Source of the DNA: Streptomyces sp. NBC_01439 | GTDB lineage: Bacteria; Actinomycetota; Actinomycetes; Streptomycetales; Streptomycetaceae | NCBI RefSeq assembly: GCF_036227605.1 | Contig: NZ_CP109487.1 | Location: 5,027,501 to 5,091,500 of the forward strand | Length of the DNA: 64,000 nt | Reading direction: 5' to 3' | Part shown: piece by piece, positions 22,979 through 31,434 of the stretch | How positions within the stretch are numbered: the stretch's first letter is position 1 | Layout of the letters: each line of letters starts with the position of its first letter | Position numbers and translations under genes: made by a program | Notes under the pieces: model-generated | What the model saw: the letters and a program-made list of their open reading frames with translations, nothing else | What the model was told of the DNA's origin: nothing | Databases searched by the model: none

Positions 22979-25069
22979 ATGCTGCATCGAGGTATCAAGT
23001 TCGCCCACGCCGTCGTACTGGCGTTCTCCGCGACCCTCTCTTTCCTCTTCCTCCGGAGCCTCGATGAGGACTGGGCCCTCGGGCACTCCGCCGTCGTCTG
23101 GGTGACGGACTCCGACGGCGCGGCCAGTGGCTCGCAGGTCGCCGGCGCGATTGCCGAATTCGCCGCGAAGAACAACGCGACGATCGCGCGCGAGGTCCCC
23201 GACCTCAAGGATCCGTCCAATCGCCGCCACCTCTACCTCGCACCCGGCGGCCCGCACTCCGACTGGCTGAAGGGCGGCTATCCCGCGTTCAGCCGCGGCT
23301 ACCACACCGACGTGCACCCCGTCGCGGAGCTGGGTCAGCGCGACCCGCGCGGTTTCTACTACGTCTTCGGACCGGAGTCGGCCGCTGCCTCACTGACCCG
23401 ATCCCTTGACGACCTCGGGCTCGTCGCCTCCGTCAACCAGCCCTTCTCCTTGGCGCAGCTGACCACCGTCTACGCCGACAGCGCGCTCTACCGCTCGTTC
23501 TTCGTGGTCGCCCTCGCCGTGGTGACGATGACCGGTGCGAGCGTCCTGCTCAACGCCAAGGCCTACGGAGTGCAGCGGCTCCAGGGGAAGTCGTTCGGGC
23601 AGATCCTGCTGCGCGACATGCGGCAACTCGGGGCGTTCTGGGCCGTCGCCTGCGCCGCGGTGTCCGCCGCGACCCTGCTGCTCCTCGGCCTCTACAACGG
23701 TCTCACCTGGATCGGCCAGTTCGCCTCGATCGCCCTCGGCTGCACCTTCGCCCTGAGCCTCATCGCCCTCGTCACCCACTGCGCGATGCTCTGGCTGACC
23801 TTCCAGACCGACGTACTGCGTGCCCTCAAGGGCGAGCTGCCCGCGCGCGCCGCGTCGGTGAGCGCCTATCTCGTACGGATACCCGCGCTCCTGCTCGCCC
23901 TCAGCATCGCGACGGCCGTCGTGCTGGGCGCGCAGGACGTGCTGGCCCGCCAGGAGAGCCGAGAGGCGTACGCGAAGATCGGCGATGCCACGTCGATCCG
24001 ATTCAACGGCAGTCTGGCGAGCGACACCGCCTTGCGCAGCCTGGACGAGAACGTGGGCCCCTGGTTGCGCCAGGCCGACCGGGACGGACAGATCATCGTC
24101 GCCGGGCACCGGGACCTCCGGCTCTCGGCGGGCATACCGGGCCTGACCAAGGGCGACCTGCTCGTCGTCAACGAATCCTTCCTCGCCAAGCAGCCCGTCC
24201 TCGACGCGGCGGGGCGAAGGATCGAACCGACCGCCGCGGCACCCGACCAGATCAGGCTCCTGATCCCCGAGGGCCTCGCACAGCACACCGGCCGCCTGAA
24301 GGAGCTCACTCCGACGTGGCTGAGCCCGAGTGACCCGGGCAAGATCGCTCCCGCCCAGGTGAAGACCCTCCCGTCGAAGGACGGACAGCGTGTCTTCACC
24401 TACAACCCGCGAGGCAAGTCGCACGCCGCGGACAATCCCGGAGCAGATGATTCCCTGGTGACGGACCCCGTCATCATCGTGTTCCCCAACGGCGCGCCCT
24501 TCCTGAGCGACAAGGGCTACACCAGCTACGCCTCGCAGCGGAGCATCGTCTTCCACAACCCGGACGACGTCACGGCCGGCGTCCAGAAGCGGCACCTCGA
24601 GTTGTACGTCACCGCCATGACTCCCGTGGGGCAGGACGCCGCGCTGGAACTGCGCAAGGTGGTCGGGGACTTCCGGCTCCAGCTGTTCAACCTGGCGGTG
24701 GCCGTGGCGGTGCTGCTCATCACCGGAGTCGGCGTCTGCATCGTCCACTCGCGCAAGAACGCCCAGGCGATCTTCGCCCGCCACATCAGCGGCTGGACCT
24801 TCGCAGCCACCCACCGCCCCGTCCTGCTGGTCGAAGGCGTCCTCGCCGTACTGCTCGCCGGATGGGTGCCCTTCCAGGTGTGGCAGCAGAACCAGGACGC
24901 CGCACGGTACGAATCCCTCGGCATCCCCGCCCCCCGTCCGACCGCCGAATTCACCGGACTCGACCTCGGTGTCACCGGTGTGCTCGTCGCCGTCGAGGTC
25001 GCGGCCGTGCTCGTGGCCCTCGTCGTCTTCCACCGCCGGATCGTCAAGGAAGGGGCGACCGAGTCGTGA
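22979..25069 (+). CDS. Bacteriocin-associated integral membrane protein (DUF1430 type)
   Basis: 696 residues. One transmembrane helix at about 8-25, an external domain, four helices between about 165 and 315, a second large external domain of about 240 residues, and three helices at the C-terminus. This FtsX-like layout is that of the 'lactococcin 972 putative immunity' membrane family. With the next gene it probably forms an ABC complex that exports the bacteriocin or protects the producer. ATG 22979 has only a weak AGG upstream. Confidence 0.8.
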   Translation: MLHRGIKFAHAVVLAFSATLSFLFLRSLDEDWALGHSAVVWVTDSDGAASGSQVAGAIAEFAAKNNATIAREVPDLKDPSNRRHLYLAPGGPHSDWLKGGYPAFSRGYHTDVHPVAELGQRDPRGFYYVFGPESAAASLTRSLDDLGLVASVNQPFSLAQLTTVYADSALYRSFFVVALAVVTMTGASVLLNAKAYGVQRLQGKSFGQILLRDMRQLGAFWAVACAAVSAATLLLLGLYNGLTWIGQFASIALGCTFALSLIALVTHCAMLWLTFQTDVLRALKGELPARAASVSAYLVRIPALLLALSIATAVVLGAQDVLARQESREAYAKIGDATSIRFNGSLASDTALRSLDENVGPWLRQADRDGQIIVAGHRDLRLSAGIPGLTKGDLLVVNESFLAKQPVLDAAGRRIEPTAAAPDQIRLLIPEGLAQHTGRLKELTPTWLSPSDPGKIAPAQVKTLPSKDGQRVFTYNPRGKSHAADNPGADDSLVTDPVIIVFPNGAPFLSDKGYTSYASQRSIVFHNPDDVTAGVQKRHLELYVTAMTPVGQDAALELRKVVGDFRLQLFNLAVAVAVLLITGVGVCIVHSRKNAQAIFARHISGWTFAATHRPVLLVEGVLAVLLAGWVPFQVWQQNQDAARYESLGIPAPRPTAEFTGLDLGVTGVLVAVEVAAVLVALVVFHRRIVKEGATES

Positions 25070-25097
25070 CCCCCCACCTTTCTGCAGGAGCTTCCAC

Positions 25098-25766
25098 ATG
25101 ATCGAGATCGAGAGCCTGTCCAAATCATTTGGCCCGCGAACCCTCTGGTCCGATCTCTCCTTCACCGTGGAGCGCCGCCAGATGCTGGCGCTCACGGGCC
25201 CGAGCGGCTCCGGCAAGTCGACGCTGCTCAACTGCCTGGGCCTGCTCGACGCACCGAGTTCCGGGGCGATCCGGCACGAGGGCCGCGACATCACCGGCTT
25301 CGGCCCGCGCGCCACCCGGCACTACCGGCGTGACGTGCTCGGGTACCTCTTCCAGAACTACGCGCTGATCGAGAACGCGAGCGTCGCGGCCAACCTGGAG
25401 GTCGCGATGAAGCCGAGACGAGTGCGGAAGGGCGCTCCGACCGTCGCCGAGGCCCTGGAGCGGGTCGGGCTGGCCGGACGGGAGAAGGAGCAGGTCCACC
25501 GGCTCAGCGGCGGGGAGCAGCAGCGCGTCGCGCTGGCCCGCCTCATCGTCAAGCAGCCCGCCCTCGTCCTCGCCGACGAACCGACGGGCGCCCTCGACCA
25601 CGACAACACTTCTATGGTCGTCGAGATCCTCCGCACGATGTGCGAAGAGGGCTGCGCCGTCGTCATCGCCACCCACGACGACGCGGTCCGCGACCGCTGC
25701 GACGTGGTCCTGACCGTCGGCGACGCCACACAACCCGTACCCGTGAAAGAAAGGCAGTTCTCATGA
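25098..25766 (+). CDS. ABC transporter ATPase, lactococcin 972 group
   Basis: 222 residues. Walker A GPSGSGKST at about 35-43; Q-loop in YLFQNYAL; signature LSGGEQQR; Walker B ALVLADEPTG; switch His in IATHDD. It is the short MacB/LolD type that pairs with FtsX-like permeases, matching the preceding gene. ATG 25098 follows AGGAG at 8 bases. The stop overlaps the next start as ATGA. Confidence 0.9.
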   Translation: MIEIESLSKSFGPRTLWSDLSFTVERRQMLALTGPSGSGKSTLLNCLGLLDAPSSGAIRHEGRDITGFGPRATRHYRRDVLGYLFQNYALIENASVAANLEVAMKPRRVRKGAPTVAEALERVGLAGREKEQVHRLSGGEQQRVALARLIVKQPALVLADEPTGALDHDNTSMVVEILRTMCEEGCAVVIATHDDAVRDRCDVVLTVGDATQPVPVKERQFS

Positions 25767-25888
25767 ACGCCCGCCTTGTCCGTCGTGCCGTGATCGGCGC
25801 TGTGCTCCTCGCAGGCATTGCGGTGCTGGCCGTCTACGGCACGCACGCCGGGACCATCCTCGGCCGGATCGGGCTCCAGATCTTCTGA
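25763..25888 (+). CDS. 41-residue membrane peptide of the bacteriocin locus
   Basis: MNARLVRRAV, then one hydrophobic helix (IGAVLLAGIAVLAVYG), ending in RIGLQIF. It overlaps the ABC ATPase by 4 bases and ends 24 bases before a strong terminator, so it is the last gene of the operon. It may be an accessory subunit or an immunity peptide. No family known to me. Confidence 0.72.
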   Translation: MNARLVRRAVIGAVLLAGIAVLAVYGTHAGTILGRIGLQIF

Positions 25889-25912
25889 GGCTCCGTGTTC
25901 CTCCCCTCATCT

Positions 25913-25947
25913 GAAGCAGGCCCGGGTCGCCGACCCGGGCCTGCTTC
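25913..25947 (+). terminator. 16-bp hairpin ending the bacteriocin operon
   Basis: 25913-25928 pairs perfectly with 25932-25947 across a 3-base loop. Confidence 0.85.
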
Positions 25948-26242
25948 CGCGTTCACGCCTCCGGTACGCAACCCGCCGGTGCAAGGCGGGCGAAGGGATT
26001 CCCGGCTTGCCGGTCGCTCGGTGGCGTGCTGAAGCGAACATGCAGGTCAGGGCTGGTTCGGAGGCGGGGTGTCCGGTGTTTCCTGGGAGTTCGGCCGGAG
26101 GTCTGAGTCACGCTCTTGGGCCGTCCGAGTGGTGTTTGTCGGAAGATCGGCGCGGGGCGCAGTGGCGGTGCGGTTGCGGCCACATCATGACGAATGTATT
26201 CAGATCCGCCCGTCCGAACATCGTGAATCGAGGCACCTCGTC
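25948..26242. other. Intergenic stretch without a recognised gene
   Basis: Together with the terminator this is a 354-base gap after the bacteriocin operon. I see no open frame with start and ribosome site and no RNA signature. It presumably holds the promoter of the next gene. Confidence 0.5.
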
Positions 26243-26734
26243 ATGACTCACCGCAGCATCCTCACGTCGATCTGGACCGCCGTCCTCGCCGTTCTGGGGG
26301 TCGTCCTTTCCGGCTTCGGCATCACGGGGAAGTCGGCTCCGGCTTCCGCCCCCGCCTCCGCCCCGGCCCCCGTCGCTGCCGCTGCCGGCAGCCCGGCCAC
26401 CGCCGTACGCCGGCCGGCCGTCACGGCCCGGAGGACCTGGCGGGCGATGATGCGGGGCGGTTCGCTGCCGCCGACCATCAAGCAGCGGATCCACGCCGAA
26501 GCGCACGGCAAGACCCCTTCCGTACGACGCTCCACCACCGCCGCGGCCATGGGTGCCGGTGCCGGTGCCGGTACCGCCTCCCGAACGCTGACCTCGGCCA
26601 CAGCGACCGCTGCAGTACGCACCTCAGTACACGCCGCGGTCCCTGCCGCAGCCGGCCCGGTGCTCACCGGGGGATCCTCAGGACCCGCGGCCGCCGTCGG
26701 TGCAGCTCGGGACGCCCTCGCGCTCGCTGCGTAG
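26243..26734 (+). CDS. Small Ala-rich exported protein (DUF6344-like)
   Basis: 163 residues. N-terminal hydrophobic helix about 6-27 (ILTSIWTAVLAVLGVVLSGFG), then an Ala/Pro linker, then a conserved-looking basic segment TWRAMMRGGSLPPTIKQR and IHAEAHGKTPSVRR, and an Ala/Thr-rich tail. I recall this middle segment from Streptomyces proteins named DUF6344. Start ATG 26243 has GAGG at 9 bases. Role unknown. Confidence 0.7.
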   Translation: MTHRSILTSIWTAVLAVLGVVLSGFGITGKSAPASAPASAPAPVAAAAGSPATAVRRPAVTARRTWRAMMRGGSLPPTIKQRIHAEAHGKTPSVRRSTTAAAMGAGAGAGTASRTLTSATATAAVRTSVHAAVPAAAGPVLTGGSSGPAAAVGAARDALALAA

Positions 26735-27370
26735 CCCCCCGTACGCCTTGTAGTCCCGCAGTACCGCAGTACCGAAGCCCTGTACATGGAGTCCACGAGA
26801 GCGCAGGGCGGTCGCAGGGTCCGGCTCGCAGGTGTACGCGCCGCTGCCGGGCACGAGCAAGGACGAGAGCAGCCGCAAGAAGTAGCCGTAAGAGCAGCAG
26901 CAGGCCCGGTAACAGGCGCTGGAGCCCGGTCGGTCGTGACCGTGGATCGCGCTACGAGGGTGCCCCGAGGGCTGGGCACGGATGAACCACCCCGGCTTGC
27001 GCCGGGGCGCGCAAAGGGCGTGAAGCTTGGCATTGCAGGGCCGCAGGCCCGGGAGACGGTGGGGTTCCCGGACGGCGCGGCCCTTTTCGGCATGTTCGGA
27101 ACACGGCGATCTGGTGGAACGCTTCATCCCTTGCGCGGTGTGGGATTCGACTGGTTCCACTGCGCTGACCTGGGGCTTCGGGGGCGCGAACGAGGTTTAT
27201 CCGATGTTGGTCATGCTTGCGGGGGAATCGGGGACTCCGGGATGGTTCGCCGGGGATTCGGTGGGCAACTCTGGTCTCGCGACGTCGTCACCACATGGAA
27301 CGAACGACCGAGGCGGTCGGCCAACTGCCTTGGACGGATTCCTACTTCGGTTTTCTGGAGGAATGTAGAC
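26735..27370. other. 636-base gap without a recognised gene
   Basis: No frame in this stretch has a convincing start, ribosome site and protein-like composition. A hairpin CCCCGGC/GCCGGGG at 26990-27007 could be a late terminator for the upstream gene. The 3' end carries GGAGG for the next gene. Promoters or a small RNA are possible but not shown. Confidence 0.5.
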
Positions 27371-27667
27371 ATGGCAAGCATCCGTACCGCCCGCGTCATC
27401 GCCGCCGTCGCGGCGCTCCCCCTCGCCGTCGCTCTCTTCGGCGGGGTGGCGTCGGCGGACAACGACGGGTCGAACGCGAGCGTGGCCGGCGTCATTGGCA
27501 GTGGCGTGGGCGGGGACAACAACGGCAACTCGTCAACATCGCAGCAGGTGGCCACCGGCTCCGGCGCATCCAACCAGAACAACACGGCTCAGGTGAACGG
27601 CTCGGCCCTCACCGCGATCGACCAGTCCAATACGACCGTCGCGGTCAACTTCGTCCCCTGGTGGTAG
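27371..27667 (+). CDS. Small secreted Asn/Ser/Gln-rich protein
   Basis: 98 residues. Signal peptide about 1-29 (VIAAVAALPLAVALFGGVAS). The mature 69 residues are rich in Asn, Ser, Gly, Gln and Thr, with stretches such as GSGVGGDNNGNSSTSQQV and SGASNQNNTAQVNGSAL, and end in NFVPWW. The pattern of alternating polar and small hydrophobic residues recalls surface proteins that form beta fibres (chaplins, rodlins, curlins), but it matches none. ATG 27371 has GGAGG nearby. Confidence 0.75.
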   Translation: MASIRTARVIAAVAALPLAVALFGGVASADNDGSNASVAGVIGSGVGGDNNGNSSTSQQVATGSGASNQNNTAQVNGSALTAIDQSNTTVAVNFVPWW

Positions 27668-27762
27668 CCGCGGCCTGAGCCGCTCCGATTCTTGAGGGCG
27701 CCCGTGCGACCGGACCGGCTGGGGTCCGGTAGCGCGGGCGTCCTCACGCATGCCCCCCGACC

Positions 27763-27795
27763 TTGACATCGCGGGTGAATCTGACGGACAGTCAG
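27763..27795 (+). promoter_or_regulatory. Promoter/operator candidate of the igr-like operon
   Basis: TTGACA at 27763-27768 looks like a -35 box. CTGAC-GGACA-GTCAG at 27781-27795 is a palindrome of the type bound by TetR-family regulators such as KstR. It ends 36 bases before the first gene. No clear -10 box is seen. Confidence 0.4.
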
Positions 27796-27831
27796 GTTTC
27801 CTCGATGATGTGACGCCGGGAGGCCAGCGCC

Positions 27832-28983
27832 GTGCACCTCGCCCCGACCGAAGGTCAGTTGCGGCTCCGCGCCGAACTGCGCGCGTACTTCAAGGACCTG
27901 CTACCGGACGGCCTCCCCGATGATCCGGCCCGCCAGCGCGAACTCCTGCGCCGCATAGGCGCCGACGGGCTCCTCGGCCTCGGTTGGCCCGTCGAGTACG
28001 GCGGCCGGGGACGGGGCGCCGACGAGCAGTTCGTCTTCTTCGACGAGGCCTACCGGGCCGGTGCCCCCGTCTCCATGGTCACCCTCAACACCGTCGGCCC
28101 GACCCTGATGAAGTACGGGACCGAGGAGCAGAAGGACTACTTCCTCCCCCGGATCCTGGCGGGTGACGTCGTCTTCGCCATCGGCTACTCCGAACCCGAG
28201 GCCGGCACCGACCTCGCCGCCCTGCGCACGCGCGCGGTCCGCGACGGATCCGACTGGCTGATCGACGGGCAGAAGGTGTTCACCTCCAACGCCCAGAACG
28301 CGGACTGGATCTGGCTCGCCTGCCGCACGGACCCCGAGGCCCCCAAACACAAGGGCATCTCGATCATCCTGGTGCCCACCTACGCCCCGGGCTTCTCCTG
28401 GACTCCGATCGACACCGTCGGCGGGCTCACCACCACGGCCACGTACTACGACGGCGTCCGCGTGCCCGCCGGCCATCTCGTCGGCCCCGAGCACGGCGGC
28501 TGGGGTCTGATCACCAACCAGCTCAACCACGAGCGCGTCGCCCTCGCAGCCATCGGCATGCAGGCCGAGGACTTCTACGCGTACGCGCGCGATTACGCCC
28601 GCACCCCCGACCCGGTCACCGGTGACCGCCCCGCGGACCTCCCCTGGGTGCGGTCCCGGCTCGCCGAGGCGCACGCACGGCTGGCCGCCGTACGCCTCCT
28701 CAACTGGCGGCTCGTCCAGGACGTGGGCAGCGGCGCACTGGCCCCCGGCGATGCCAGCGGGGTGAAGTTCCTCGGTACCGAGTCCACCGTCGAGGTGTAC
28801 CGGATGTGCCAGGAGGTGGTGGGTGAGGAGGCCCTGATCCGCGGGCCCGCGGCGTTCGCGGGCGGCGAGCTCGAACGGATGAACCGGGCCGCCCAGATCA
28901 ACACGTTCGGCGGCGGGGTCAGCGAGGTCCAGCGGGAGATCGTCGCCATGATGCGGCTCGGCATGAAGGGGAGGAAACGATGA
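27832..28983 (+). CDS. Acyl-CoA dehydrogenase, FadE29/ChsE2-like
   Basis: 383 residues. Flavoenzyme fold with N-terminal helices, the beta domain (IGYSEPEAGTDLAALRT) and C-terminal helices with the usual end (NTFGGGVSEVQREIVAMM). Length matches mycobacterial FadE29 (ChsE2). In the igr pathway it forms a heterotetramer with FadE28 that dehydrogenates the 3-carbon steroid side-chain CoA ester. GTG 27832 follows GGGAGG. It overlaps the next gene as ATGA. First gene of a five-gene operon. Confidence 0.85.
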   Translation: MHLAPTEGQLRLRAELRAYFKDLLPDGLPDDPARQRELLRRIGADGLLGLGWPVEYGGRGRGADEQFVFFDEAYRAGAPVSMVTLNTVGPTLMKYGTEEQKDYFLPRILAGDVVFAIGYSEPEAGTDLAALRTRAVRDGSDWLIDGQKVFTSNAQNADWIWLACRTDPEAPKHKGISIILVPTYAPGFSWTPIDTVGGLTTTATYYDGVRVPAGHLVGPEHGGWGLITNQLNHERVALAAIGMQAEDFYAYARDYARTPDPVTGDRPADLPWVRSRLAEAHARLAAVRLLNWRLVQDVGSGALAPGDASGVKFLGTESTVEVYRMCQEVVGEEALIRGPAAFAGGELERMNRAAQINTFGGGVSEVQREIVAMMRLGMKGRKR

Positions 28984-29993
28984 CGGCGGACGACGCGGAC
29001 GCGGACGTGAACGACGCGGACACGGCCGGGGGCACGGCAGCGACCGGAGCCGAGACCGGGGTCGTGGCCGGGGCCGAGGAGGCTGCCCGGTTCCACACGC
29101 TGTTGGCGGCCTTCGAGGGGCAGCCGGCCGCCACCGCGGCCCGGGGCAAGGACGTGGTCAACGAGCCGATGATCCGCCACTGGTGCGAGGCGATGGGCGA
29201 TGCCAACCCCGCCTACACCGGTCCGGACGCCATCGCGCCGCCCACCATGCTCCAGGCCTGGACCATGGGCGGCCTCTCCGGCCACGCGGACCGCTCCTCC
29301 GCCTACGACGAGCTCCTCGCGCTCCTCGACGGCGCCGGCTTCGCCTCCGTGGTCGCCACCGACTGCGAGCAGGAGTACCACCGCCCCCTGCGCCCCGGCG
29401 CCGCGATCACCTTCGACGCCGTCATCGAGACCGTGTCGCCCCGCAAGACGACCAAGCTCGGTACCGGCCACTTCGTGACCACCCGCATGGACGTCCAGGC
29501 GGACGGGGAGCTCGCAGGCACCCACCGCTTCCGCATCCTCAAGTACGCGCCCGCCGCCGGACCGGTGCGGCGGCCCCCGGCACAGCGGCCCCCCTCGCAG
29601 CGCCCCCGCCCCGTGGTCAACCGCGACAACCAAGGGTTCTGGGACGGGGTGCGCGACCACAAGCTGCTGATCCAGCGCTGCAGTTCCTGCGCCGCCCTCC
29701 GCTTCCCGTGGCTCCCCGGCTGCAACGCCTGCGCGAGCCCCGACTGGGACGCGGTCGAGGCCTCCGGCGCCGGCACGGTGTTCAGTTACGTCGTCATGCA
29801 CCACCCGACCTTCCCGGCCTTCGACCCGCCCTACGCGGTCGCACTCGTCGAGCTCGCCGAAGGGGTCCGGATGATCAGCAACATCACCGGCGTGCCCCAC
29901 GACAAGGTGCGCATCGGTCTCCCCGTCCAGCTGGAGTTCCTGCGCGTCGACGCCGGCCTCGAACTCCCCGTCTTCCGCGGGAGCGAGGGCTGA
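28980..29993 (+). CDS. MaoC-DUF35 fusion, ChsH2-like hydratase subunit
   Basis: 337 residues. N-terminal hot-dog/MaoC domain about 35-185 (WCEAMGDANPAYTG). C-terminal DUF35 part about 205-335 with a rubredoxin-like zinc ribbon (CSSCAAL then CNACASP) and an OB fold. This fusion is the hallmark of ChsH2, which joins ChsH1 to hydrate the steroid enoyl-CoA; its DUF35 domain also binds the Ltp2 aldolase. Overlaps both neighbours by 1-4 bases. Confidence 0.88.
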   Translation: MTADDADADVNDADTAGGTAATGAETGVVAGAEEAARFHTLLAAFEGQPAATAARGKDVVNEPMIRHWCEAMGDANPAYTGPDAIAPPTMLQAWTMGGLSGHADRSSAYDELLALLDGAGFASVVATDCEQEYHRPLRPGAAITFDAVIETVSPRKTTKLGTGHFVTTRMDVQADGELAGTHRFRILKYAPAAGPVRRPPAQRPPSQRPRPVVNRDNQGFWDGVRDHKLLIQRCSSCAALRFPWLPGCNACASPDWDAVEASGAGTVFSYVVMHHPTFPAFDPPYAVALVELAEGVRMISNITGVPHDKVRIGLPVQLEFLRVDAGLELPVFRGSEG

Positions 29994-31024
29994 TGGACTT
30001 CCACTCCACCGAGGAGCAGGCCGCCGCGGCCGGTCTCGCCGCTCGGATCTTCTCCGATCTCGCCACCCACGAGCGCCTCGCCGAAGCCGGCACCGGCAGC
30101 GACGCCGAGCTGTGGAAGGCACTCACCGCGGCCGGACTGATCGCCGCGGTCGAGGAGATCGGCCTGCTCGGGCTGGTCCTGCTACTGGAGGAACAGGGCC
30201 GCACCACCGCACAGGTCCCGTACGCCGCCACCTGCGTGTACGGGATCCTTCCCGTGGCCGCGCACGGCAGCCCCGATCAGCGTGCCCGCCTGCTGCCCGC
30301 CCTCGGCACGGGTGAGGCCGTGGCCACCGGTGCGTTCCCGGCGCGCGGCCGGATCACCGCCGAGGGCTGCCGGCTCACCGGGACCGCCCCCGCCGTGCCG
30401 TGGCTGCGCGACGCCACGCACGTACTGGTCCCGGACACGGACCGGGCGCTGTGGCTCGTACGGACTGACGCGCCCGGTGTGCGGACCTCCCCGGTGGAGA
30501 CCACCGCCCCGTGGTCGGCGGGCCGGCTGGTGCTGACCGCGGCCGAGGGCGAGCGCCTCGGTTCGGAAGGTGCGTACGAGGGCACGCTCGCCGCCGCCCG
30601 TACCGCCTTCGCCGGGCTCCAGGCGGGCGTGTGCGCGGGCTCTCTCGCCCGCGCGGTGGAATACACCTCCACCCGGGAGCAGTTCGGCAGACCGCTCTCC
30701 ACCCATCAAGGGGTCATGTTGCGCGCGGCCGACGCCCACATGGACACCGAGGCGATCCGGGTCACCACGTACGAGGCGGCCTGGCGCATCGACCAGGGCC
30801 TTCCGGCACACGAGCACGCGCTGACGGCCGCCTGGTGGGCCTCGGAGGCGGGCAAGCGGGTCGTGCACGCGGGCCAGCACCTGCACGGCGGCATGGGTGC
30901 CGACCTGGACCACCCCGTCCACCGGCACTTCCTGTGGGGACGCCAACTGGACGCCTATCTGGGCTGCGGCAGCGAACTGCTGGCCGAGCTCGGAGCTGCG
31001 ATAGCCGAGGGAGAACAGGCATGA
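29993..31024 (+). CDS. Acyl-CoA dehydrogenase, FadE28/ChsE1-like
   Basis: 343 residues, shorter than the first dehydrogenase and close to mycobacterial FadE28 (ChsE1). The C-terminal half is clear (YTSTREQFGRPLSTHQGV, then LHGGMGADLDHPVHRHF). The N-terminal half is shortened, as in the alpha partner of this heterotetramer. Overlap with ChsH2-like gene is TGATG and with the next gene ATGA. Confidence 0.83.
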   Translation: MDFHSTEEQAAAAGLAARIFSDLATHERLAEAGTGSDAELWKALTAAGLIAAVEEIGLLGLVLLLEEQGRTTAQVPYAATCVYGILPVAAHGSPDQRARLLPALGTGEAVATGAFPARGRITAEGCRLTGTAPAVPWLRDATHVLVPDTDRALWLVRTDAPGVRTSPVETTAPWSAGRLVLTAAEGERLGSEGAYEGTLAAARTAFAGLQAGVCAGSLARAVEYTSTREQFGRPLSTHQGVMLRAADAHMDTEAIRVTTYEAAWRIDQGLPAHEHALTAAWWASEAGKRVVHAGQHLHGGMGADLDHPVHRHFLWGRQLDAYLGCGSELLAELGAAIAEGEQA

Positions 31025-31434
31025 ACATCGGCGACACGCTCCCGCCACTGGAGATCCCGGTCACCCGCACGCTGATCGTTGCGGGCGCGATCGCCTCCCG
31101 CGACTACCAGGACGTGCACCACGACGCGGCGCTCGCGCAGGAGAAGGGCTCCCCGGACATCTTCATGAACATCCTGACCACGAACGGCCTGGTCGGCCGC
31201 TACGTCACCGACCACCTCGGGCCGCACGCCGTCCTGCGCAAGGTGGCCATCCGCCTGGGCGCCCCCAACTACCCCGGCGACACGATGACCCTCACCGGCA
31301 CCGTCACCGACGTCTCCGTCACCGCTGCGTCCGGGGCCACCGCCTCCGGAACCACCGTCGAGATCCGGGTCGTCGGGGCCAACGGCCTCGGGCACCACGT
31401 CACGGGAACGGTCACCGCGGAGGTGCCGGCATGA
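31021..31434 (+). CDS. MaoC-type hydratase, ChsH1-like
   Basis: 137 residues, single hot-dog domain. ASRDYQDVHHD is the hydratase-like active-site region and the end runs VTGTVTAEV. In Mycobacterium ChsH1 pairs with ChsH2 to give a working enoyl-CoA hydratase. Gene order and overlap support the same complex here. Confidence 0.85.
   Translation: MNIGDTLPPLEIPVTRTLIVAGAIASRDYQDVHHDAALAQEKGSPDIFMNILTTNGLVGRYVTDHLGPHAVLRKVAIRLGAPNYPGDTMTLTGTVTDVSVTAASGATASGTTVEIRVVGANGLGHHVTGTVTAEVPA

Noticed and set aside
23390..25315. Long open frame antisense to the bacteriocin membrane protein gene
   Set aside because: Its translation is rich in Arg, Gly, Asp, Glu and Val in the manner of reverse-frame reading of GC-rich genes. 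It has no domain, and the sense frame has transmembrane helices and family features.
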